A DNA stretch of 12,453 nt. Origin: CF-113 sp035716135. GTDB lineage: Bacteria > Chloroflexota > Ktedonobacteria > Ktedonobacterales > Ktedonobacteraceae. Position numbers and translations under genes: made by a program. A model generated the notes under the pieces. It saw only the letters and a list, made by a program, of their open reading frames with translations. It ran no database searches and was not told the DNA's origin. The stretch lies in NCBI GenBank assembly GCA_035716135.1, contig DASTKD010000216.1, forward strand, positions 1 through 12,453. Direction: 5' to 3'. Shown here piece by piece: positions 7,713 to 12,453 of this stretch (position 1 is its first letter; every line of letters begins with the position of its first letter).

Positions 7713-8003
7713 ATGAGATTAGCTCTGGCACTATATGGCGAAGGAAACACTGACGACCGCTTTCTAACGTTGATAATCCAGCGAACGTCCAAAAAGATAC
7801 TGGCAGAGTACAGAAAAAGCAATATAAGTGTAGCCTCGGTAGAACCAATCAAGCTCTTCGAGAAAAAACCAACGCGAGAAGAAAATATATTACAGTCTGC
7901 CATACAAGCATTTCGTTATCTGAGTGCTTACCAACACTTCGAGAGCGATTTAACTAAAGTGTTCACCGCGCTTAATCTCATACCTGAAATACAGAGGATA
8001 TGA
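7713..8003 (+). CDS. DUF4276/TOPRIM-like protein, apparently shortened by an internal in-frame deletion
   Basis: The first 67 or so residues resemble the start of DUF4276 proteins paired with AAA ATPases: a strand ending in YGEGNTDDRF (the acidic TOPRIM-type motif, E10), then IIQRTSKKIL, then a helix with ILQSAIQAF. The last 25 or so residues, SAYQHFESDLTKVFTALNLI, resemble the usual C-terminal helix of the same family. The expected region between them, with the HADAD-type acidic motif, is absent. The protein is 96 residues where I would expect roughly 200 or more. The frame is kept, with the join near 7911-7920. It is therefore probably catalytically inactive or a relic, though it could act as a small partner of the ATPase. 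No strong ribosome binding site is seen, only GTAGGTAG about 9 bases upstream. Family recall is from memory, so the assignment is moderate. Confidence 0.6.
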   Translation: MRLALALYGEGNTDDRFLTLIIQRTSKKILAEYRKSNISVASVEPIKLFEKKPTREENILQSAIQAFRYLSAYQHFESDLTKVFTALNLIPEIQRI

Positions 8004-8005
8004 CC

Positions 8006-9427
8006 ATGCCCTACCTATCCATTACCGAAGCCGCCGCTGATCTGCGTTCCGGCATGACGACGCCGACTGAATTGCTTGCCGAAGCATTGGAGCGCATCGA
8101 TCAACTGGATAGCGACATCAAAGCCTTTGTGACTGTCATGCGCGACGAGGCGCTGGCCGACGCGGAAAAGGCCGAGCAGGAACAGCGCACCGGGCTGTTT
8201 CGCAGTCCATTACATGGCATCCCTATCGGCGTGAAGGATCTGGTCGCCGTCAAAGGTGTGCGCCTGACAGCAGGCTCCAGAGTGCTGGTCGACAACATCG
8301 CAACCGAGGATGCCACAGTGGTTGAGCAGTTGAGACGCGCCGGGGCTGTCATCATTGGCAAGACCAATACGCACGAGTTCGCTTATGGCACTTTTACGCC
8401 GCCCACGCGCAATCCCTGGAACCTGGGACGCATCCCCGGCGGTTCTAGCGGCGGCTCCGGCGCGGCAGTAGCAGCCAGTATGTGTCTGGGAGCCATTGGC
8501 AGCGATACGGGCGGTTCTATCCGCATCCCGGCGGCCTGTTGTGGCGTGACCGGACTCAAGCCGACGTATGGGCGCGTCAGTTGTTACGGCGTTATCCCGC
8601 TAAGCTGGTCGCTCGATCATGTGGGGCCACTGGCACACAGCGCGGAAGATTGCGCCATTATCTTCGATGCCATTGCGCGCTACGACCCGCGCGACCCCAA
8701 CAGCGTCTCAGGGCCACCAGCGCAGCCCAGCACATCACTTATTGGCGGCGCTGAAGGACGCGGGCTGCTCTCGCTGCAAGGCATCAAGCTGGGCGTGCCG
8801 CAGGAGTCGTTTGTCGCGCCGCTCGATCCAGAAGTGCGCGCCGCCTGGCAAGCGGCGCTGCGTGTGCTACAAGAAGAGGGTGCTGAGATTATAGAGGTTG
8901 ACCTGCCACGTCCAACCATGCTCACCTATCGCACTATTCAGCGTCCCGAGGCCTCGCTCGCGCATATGCAAAACGGCTGGTTTCCCGCTCGCAGCAACGA
9001 TTACACCGAACCGACCCGCGATAGCCTACTCAAAGGACAACAGATTCCCGCCATCGATTACTTGCAGGCGCAGCAGGAACGCCGCCAGTTCTCCAGCGCC
9101 ATTCGCGCCGTGATGCAGCGCGTCAATGGCCTCGTCTTGCCTACCATTCCCCTGCCCGCTTTTCCCGTCGAGCTAAGCTATCAGGACATTCTCATCGATG
9201 GCGTCGTCGATCAATCATCGGCAGCTTTGCTGCGCCTCAACATGCCATTCAACCTGGCCGGGCTGCCCTCCATCTCGCTGCCCTGCGGCTTCTCAACGGA
9301 TGGAATGCCCATCGGCCTGCAAATCGCTGGCAAACCATTCGAGGAAGCCATGATCTTGCGCATCGCGCACGCTTATCAGCAATTGACGGACTGGCATCGC
9401 CGCGAGATCAGCACCCAAAATACATAG
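8006..9427 (+). CDS. Amidase signature (AS) family hydrolase
   Basis: Hydrolyses an amide bond in an unknown substrate. The Lys-cisSer-Ser triad of the family is complete: K77 in GIPIGVKD, S147 in GGSSGGS and nucleophile S171 in GSDTGGSIR. The C-terminal PSISLPCG and MPIGLQIAG motifs are also typical. At 473 residues it has the normal AS length. It is unlikely to be the GatA subunit of the tRNA amidotransferase, since no gatB or gatC is nearby. An ATG at 8000 overlaps the previous stop, but AGAGGA (7993-7998) is only one base from it and 7 bases from the ATG at 8006, so 8006 is preferred. The binding site thus lies inside the last codons of the shortened DUF4276-like gene. GC is higher than in the ATPase module (36/60 at 8461-8520), suggesting a native gene next to an inserted one. 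Confidence 0.9.
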   Translation: MPYLSITEAAADLRSGMTTPTELLAEALERIDQLDSDIKAFVTVMRDEALADAEKAEQEQRTGLFRSPLHGIPIGVKDLVAVKGVRLTAGSRVLVDNIATEDATVVEQLRRAGAVIIGKTNTHEFAYGTFTPPTRNPWNLGRIPGGSSGGSGAAVAASMCLGAIGSDTGGSIRIPAACCGVTGLKPTYGRVSCYGVIPLSWSLDHVGPLAHSAEDCAIIFDAIARYDPRDPNSVSGPPAQPSTSLIGGAEGRGLLSLQGIKLGVPQESFVAPLDPEVRAAWQAALRVLQEEGAEIIEVDLPRPTMLTYRTIQRPEASLAHMQNGWFPARSNDYTEPTRDSLLKGQQIPAIDYLQAQQERRQFSSAIRAVMQRVNGLVLPTIPLPAFPVELSYQDILIDGVVDQSSAALLRLNMPFNLAGLPSISLPCGFSTDGMPIGLQIAGKPFEEAMILRIAHAYQQLTDWHRREISTQNT

Positions 9428-9483
9428 GAGACCGTAATCAACAGCAAGAGGAGTTCTTCTCATTCAAGCCAGAGACAACAAAA

Positions 9484-9511
9484 AACCGGTACCCGCGCAT
9501 GGGTACCGGTT
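9484..9511 (-). terminator. Rho-independent terminator for the secreted protein gene
   Basis: AACCGGTACCC (9484-9494) and GGGTACCGGTT (9501-9511) pair perfectly over 11 bp around a 6-base loop. On the minus strand the stem runs straight into TTTTTTG, a textbook intrinsic terminator, 14 bases past the stop of the gene at 9526. The convergent amidase gene ends at 9427 and may use it from the other side without a T tail. Confidence 0.88.
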
Positions 9512-9525
9512 CGCTTTGGAAAGGG

Positions 9526-10281
9526 TTATTTGCCTTTCAAAATTTTGGCGATCTGGTGAGCATCCTGTCCAGCCTGCTTCAATGCGTTATGAATGGTCTG
9601 TTCAGCAGTGGTCAGGCTCTTCAAGCTGCTATCATAGGCAGAGCGGTTGTAGTTGAAATTGGAGGGCGTGAGTGCCGGGAAGTCGGATTGCGCAAGGTCA
9701 AACTGTGACTCGGCGCTGGACAACTGGGCGAGATAGTCGTTGTACAAGGTATTCAACTGGCCCTGCTCGCTGGCTGGCGCGCCCACGATAGCCTGCTTGA
9801 GTTGCCCGCTCAGGCCGCGTAGTTTGCCATCAACATTCACCGCGACATCCAGGTAGAGGCGGCGATAGTCACGAGGCAACACCACCGCGTAAATGCGGAA
9901 TTGCAAGAAGATATTGGCGACATCCTGACGGGCAGAGGTAGCATTGGTTTCCGCGTTCAGCTTTGTTTGCAGGGCGGCCAGGCCACTTGCATTGGTATTA
10001 ACGTCAGCCTGCAAGACGTTTGACTGGTCAGAGTTAATCAATTTGTCGTTCAAGCGGTCCGTAATTTTGTTGCCCAGGTCGGTCAGCGAGGTCTGGCGCT
10101 GGGAAATAAGCTGGTCGCCCAGCGCGATCCAGCACGAGGTGTCTGTCGCGGCGCATTTCGTATGAGAGGGAGAGGCTGCGAACGCGGTCGCCGGAATGAT
10201 CGCGCTGAGCGCGAGAATGCAGAGAATACCAGTAGCCGCAAAACGTTTTGGCATACGTCGAAGTGTTGCGAGAAATTTCAT
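9526..10281 (-). CDS. Secreted alpha-helical protein of unknown function
   Basis: Function not recognised. From the chosen start the protein begins MKFLATLRRMPKRF, followed by a hydrophobic core (about 15-31) and an AFA-A signal peptidase I site near residue 35. The mature part of about 215 residues has two early cysteines (C43, C50) and long polar helices rich in Gln, Ala, Leu and Asn. It has a central stretch around FRIYAVVLPRDYRRLYLDVA that resembles a recurring motif in secreted helical proteins of Actinobacteria and Chloroflexota. That comparison is from memory. An ATG at 10299 is open, but AAAGGA lies just inside it and 9 bases before the ATG at 10281 (3 before 10287), which favours 10281. 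It lies 77 bases after the lipoprotein gene on the same strand, with no terminator between, so the two are probably co-transcribed. Confidence 0.75.
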   Translation of the reverse strand: MKFLATLRRMPKRFAATGILCILALSAIIPATAFAASPSHTKCAATDTSCWIALGDQLISQRQTSLTDLGNKITDRLNDKLINSDQSNVLQADVNTNASGLAALQTKLNAETNATSARQDVANIFLQFRIYAVVLPRDYRRLYLDVAVNVDGKLRGLSGQLKQAIVGAPASEQGQLNTLYNDYLAQLSSAESQFDLAQSDFPALTPSNFNYNRSAYDSSLKSLTTAEQTIHNALKQAGQDAHQIAKILKGK

Positions 10282-10358
10282 GGTCATAGTTCCTTTCATT
10301 CAAGACAATCAAAAAGTATGGGAGCCGCGAGTGAGAAAGAGTAGACAAACCCGCCTGA

Positions 10359-10664
10359 TTATGGCTGCCCGCCATCCTGAGAGGCTCCAGCGTCGGCGTT
10401 GCTGGCATCTTTTTGCGCCCCATCGAGCTGTTGCAACAGTCTCTGTATTTGCTGATCGGTATTCTGAACGCCACTGTTGCCTGTATTCTGCATGGTAGAG
10501 GCGGAGGTAGAGGGCTGGTTCTGTTGCGGTCGGGTATTGACGGGCGCGCTCGAATTAGCGGCATTGGCCGGTGATCCACAGGCTGATAGCGCGAGCGATA
10601 GCAGCAGCGCGGCAACCGCCAGCAATCCCAGGCATCGTTGACGAGATCGAGTAAACCAGTTCAT
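10359..10664 (-). CDS. Small predicted lipoprotein
   Basis: Function unknown. A 101-residue protein with a basic start, hydrophobic stretch (about 12-26) and lipobox LSAC with C29 as the lipidated residue, so the mature protein is about 73 residues on the outer face of the membrane. The mature part is low in complexity, rich in Asn, Ser, Gln, Ala and Pro, with one short amphipathic helix (about 68-85, DQQIQRLLQQLDGAQKD) that could pair with a helical partner. AAGGAG stands 6 bases before the ATG, a strong start. The secreted helical protein gene follows on the same strand. The 199-base gap to the divergent crotonase gene should contain promoters for both, but I could not place hexamers with confidence. 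Confidence 0.8.
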   Translation of the reverse strand: MNWFTRSRQRCLGLLAVAALLLSLALSACGSPANAANSSAPVNTRPQQNQPSTSASTMQNTGNSGVQNTDQQIQRLLQQLDGAQKDASNADAGASQDGGQP

Positions 10665-10863
10665 AGGTATCTCCTTAAAGCCTTACAATATTCAAGAGGT
10701 TATTTGCTTTACACAGGGTATTCTACCGGACAAACCTCAAGGATAACTCAAGACAGGCTCAACATTTGCTCTGATTTTTCGGGCAAAACATGGTATTGTA
10801 TACAAAATGAAATGATTTGAAACATGATTACGCTTTTGCGCGTAATGAGGAGGGTAGAAACAG

Positions 10864-11754
10864 ATGGATACAACTCAAGCTGTGCGTACTGAAACAGAAG
10901 CAGGGGTGCGCTCGATTATCCTGTGTCGTCCCGACGCCTACAACACCATCACACCCGCGCTGCGCGATGAACTGGCAGCCGCGATTGACGCTGCCGACGC
11001 GGACCCTGATGTGCATGTCATCCTCTTGCGGGCGGATGGCCCGGCCTTTTGCGCAGGCTATGGCCTCGACTGGTCAACCAAGACGCAGGCAGCCGAAGCC
11101 AGCCGCGAGCGAGTATGGGACTCGGTGATGGATATGCGCATGACGTCATCGTTTGTGAATGTCTATATGAAGCTCTGGTATGCGGCCAAACCGACCATTG
11201 CCGCCGTGCAGGGCTGGTGCATTGGTGGCGGCACCGACATGGTGCTATGTACGGACATCATCATAGCAGCCGAAGGAGCCTCGTTTGGCTACCCACCCGC
11301 GCGCGTCTGGGGTACGCCCACCACCGCCATGTGGGTCTACCGCATGGGACCCGAGCGCGCCAAACGCTACCTGCTCACCGGCGACGAGATTCCCGCCATC
11401 GAAGCCGCGCGCACCGACATGATCCTTGAGGTGGTGCCGGACGAACAACTCCAGCAACACGCTATGTCTTTCGCTCGTCGCATGGCCCAACTCCCCACCA
11501 ATCAGCTCGTCATGCTCAAACTACTCTGCAACCAGACCATCGAAAACATGGGCCTCTCATCCAGCCGCACCCTTGGCACCCTCTTCGACGGCATCGCCCG
11601 CCACACCCAGGAAGGCCACGACTTCGTAAGCAGGGCGAAAGAAGCTGGGTTCCGGCAGGCCGTGCGGGAACGGGATGATCCTTTTGGGGATTACGGGTCG
11701 GGGCCGAGGTCGAGAAAGGGAAAGCCTGATATGGAGAGAAAAAAGAGAGGATAA
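10864..11754 (+). CDS. Enoyl-CoA hydratase/isomerase (crotonase) family protein with altered catalytic residues
   Basis: The crotonase fold is clear. The first oxyanion-hole segment is AFCAGYGLDW (61-70) and the second is GWCIGGGTDMVL (117-128), followed by DIIIAAEGASFGYP (131-144). The two glutamates used by true enoyl-CoA hydratases are not evident: the GGG-C-E position reads GGGTD (D125), and the usual FG-x-PEI segment reads FGYPPAR (141-147). A plain hydratase is therefore doubtful. Other CoA-thioester chemistry of the superfamily (isomerase, hydrolase, C-C cleavage) is possible. At 296 residues it is slightly longer than the usual 260, ending in a basic tail (about 282-296). GAGGAGGG lies 9 bases before the ATG. 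It is alone on its strand, with a palindrome straight after the stop. Confidence 0.85.
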   Translation: MDTTQAVRTETEAGVRSIILCRPDAYNTITPALRDELAAAIDAADADPDVHVILLRADGPAFCAGYGLDWSTKTQAAEASRERVWDSVMDMRMTSSFVNVYMKLWYAAKPTIAAVQGWCIGGGTDMVLCTDIIIAAEGASFGYPPARVWGTPTTAMWVYRMGPERAKRYLLTGDEIPAIEAARTDMILEVVPDEQLQQHAMSFARRMAQLPTNQLVMLKLLCNQTIENMGLSSSRTLGTLFDGIARHTQEGHDFVSRAKEAGFRQAVRERDDPFGDYGSGPRSRKGKPDMERKKRG

Positions 11755-11756
11755 AA

Positions 11757-11778
11757 CTGCTTGACGCGCGTCAAGCAG
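11757..11778. terminator. Perfect palindrome after the crotonase gene, probable terminator
   Basis: CTGCTTGACGCGCGTCAAGCAG is a 22-base perfect palindrome starting 2 bases past the crotonase stop; as a hairpin it gives a 9-bp stem with a 4-base loop. A T run follows only on the minus strand (TTTTAT). On the plus strand CCTGTTAGG follows, so it may act by itself weakly or serve transcription coming from the right. It could also be an operator. Confidence 0.55.
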
Positions 11779-11805
11779 CCTGTTAGGATAGCCTTACTAG
11801 ATAAA

Positions 11806-11835
11806 GGATAAAGATAGCATTAATCTTCTTTATCC
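11806..11835. repeat. A/T-rich hairpin before the right-edge gene
   Basis: GGATAAAGA (11806-11814) and TCTTTATCC-type sequence (11827-11835) pair over 9 bp around a 12-base loop. It lies between the crotonase palindrome and the start of the right-edge gene. Its role is unclear: weak terminator, or regulatory site in the leader of that gene. Confidence 0.35.
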
Positions 11836-11881
11836 GTAAATTGCGTTGATTTTAGCGATGAATCGTTAGATTGAGTATGCA

Positions 11882-12453
11882 GTGGATCAGGATCAAACAT
11901 ATCTAAACTTACTCCTTCAAGCTGTGAGAGTTTGTGCTGAATATCGTCCAAATTTTGGGCAGGGCCGCAAGGGAGGATTGACTAAACAGGAATTTTCGCA
12001 ACTTTATGGTAGCGACCCGTTCTATTCATGGTTTGGTCTTGATTCATCACTGATGTATACTGCGCATCGTGTAGCTGGTGGCATGACATCAATATACCGG
12101 CAAATAGGTATTGGATGCCAGTGGATTTTTAACCAGGTGTTGCGCGATACGTTGGGACTTACTGACGAGGAAGCTAACTGGTTTTATATGGTTCCAGGAC
12201 TACCTCTCAAAGAGCGTAAACTGTCATTAGATGGTAGGATACCATTAAAAGCTATTGATCCTGAACGCTTACTAATGATCACTGGCTGGTTAAGAGACGC
12301 TTCTGAGAAATTAGCATTAGAGGGCGATACAACTGAGGCGCTCAAAGGCGCGGTTTTTGAGGTTCGACAAGGTTATAAGAGCAAGGATTCAAAAAGGCAG
12401 AATGCTGACGTGTCAAATGCGTCGAATGGTTATGCGCATCAGTATTTAGCTGT
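11882..12453 (+). CDS. Uncharacterised accessory protein, 3' end outside the window (possible nuclease or restriction-type protein)
   Basis: An open frame runs from a stop at 11867-11869 to the window end without interruption. No early ATG exists: GTG at 11882 is the most likely start, GTG at 11924 the alternative, and no strong binding site decides. About 190 residues are visible. The sequence is well structured, with YRPNFGQGRKGGL (21-33), LYGSDPFYSWFGLDSSLMY (41-59), HRVAGGMTSIYRQIGIGC (62-79) and the segment FEVRQGYKSKDSKRQNAD (159-176). The acidic-then-lysine pattern of that last segment recalls nuclease active sites of PD-(D/E)xK restriction enzymes, but I do not recognise the family with certainty. 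GC is low (24/60 at 12181-12240), like the ATPase module, suggesting acquired DNA. Everything beyond the frame itself is inference. Confidence 0.6.
   Translation, partial: MDQDQTYLNLLLQAVRVCAEYRPNFGQGRKGGLTKQEFSQLYGSDPFYSWFGLDSSLMYTAHRVAGGMTSIYRQIGIGCQWIFNQVLRDTLGLTDEEANWFYMVPGLPLKERKLSLDGRIPLKAIDPERLLMITGWLRDASEKLALEGDTTEALKGAVFEVRQGYKSKDSKRQNADVSNASNGYAHQYLA

Noticed and set aside
8000..8002. ATG overlapping the previous stop as the amidase start
   Set aside because: The AGAGGA site is one base away, too close; the ATG at 8006 has ideal spacing.
7713..8003. Frameshift as the cause of the short DUF4276-like protein
   Set aside because: Both the N-terminal and C-terminal family-like parts are in one frame, which fits an in-frame deletion better than a frameshift.
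10034..10615. Minus-strand open frame of 193 codons overlapping the lipoprotein and secreted protein genes
   Set aside because: It is in another frame of two genes that have clear export signals and binding sites; no motif of its own.

Overview
The window looks like chromosomal DNA of a high-GC, filamentous or monoderm-type bacterium, most plausibly a Ktedonobacteria-like member of Chloroflexota. This rests on soft signs: N-terminally anchored extracytoplasmic NagZ-type enzymes, a Thr/Pro-rich anchored DUF5666-like protein, and decayed interspersed repeats containing GGGCGACCGCAAGGGTC and CTGAGCGCAGCGAAGGA. No marker gene is present, so the taxonomy is inference only.

Layout. (1) 280-3137, minus strand: two tandem membrane-anchored glycoside hydrolase family 3 (NagZ-class) paralogues with stop and start overlapping as TAATG, probably one transcript. 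(2) 3244-5223, minus: a zinc-dependent medium-chain alcohol dehydrogenase carrying a disordered acidic C-terminal tail of about 250 residues, closed by a strong hairpin terminator. (3) 5224-5537: a divergent intergenic region with TTGACC motifs and a 54-bp dispersed repeat whose second copy lies inside the first GH3 gene. (4) 5538-6002, plus: an anchored secreted DUF5666-like protein, followed by a 12-bp-stem palindromic repeat. (5) 6183-8003, plus: an AT-richer two-gene module, an SMC/ABC-type AAA ATPase and a DUF4276/TOPRIM-like partner that appears to have lost its catalytic middle by an in-frame deletion. (6) 8006-9427, plus: an amidase-signature hydrolase whose ribosome binding site lies in the end of the broken partner gene. 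(7) 9526-10664, minus: a small lipoprotein gene and a secreted helical protein gene, probably one operon, ended by a perfect 11-bp hairpin terminator. (8) 10864-11754, plus: a divergent crotonase-fold protein lacking the usual hydratase glutamates. (9) 11882 to the window end, plus: the start of another AT-rich accessory gene, incomplete, with a conserved-looking lysine-rich motif.

The main accessory signals are the ATPase/TOPRIM-like pair and the AT-rich gene at the right edge. Hand counts of GC in sample 60-base blocks were 24/60 (6901-6960), 26/60 (7801-7860) and 24/60 (12181-12240), against 36/60 in the amidase gene (8461-8520). ATPase plus TOPRIM pairs are a recurring design in anti-phage defence, so this is the best candidate for an unusual system here, but the partner looks disabled. 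The other genes look like ordinary metabolic and envelope functions. No tRNA, rRNA, CRISPR array or transposase was seen.
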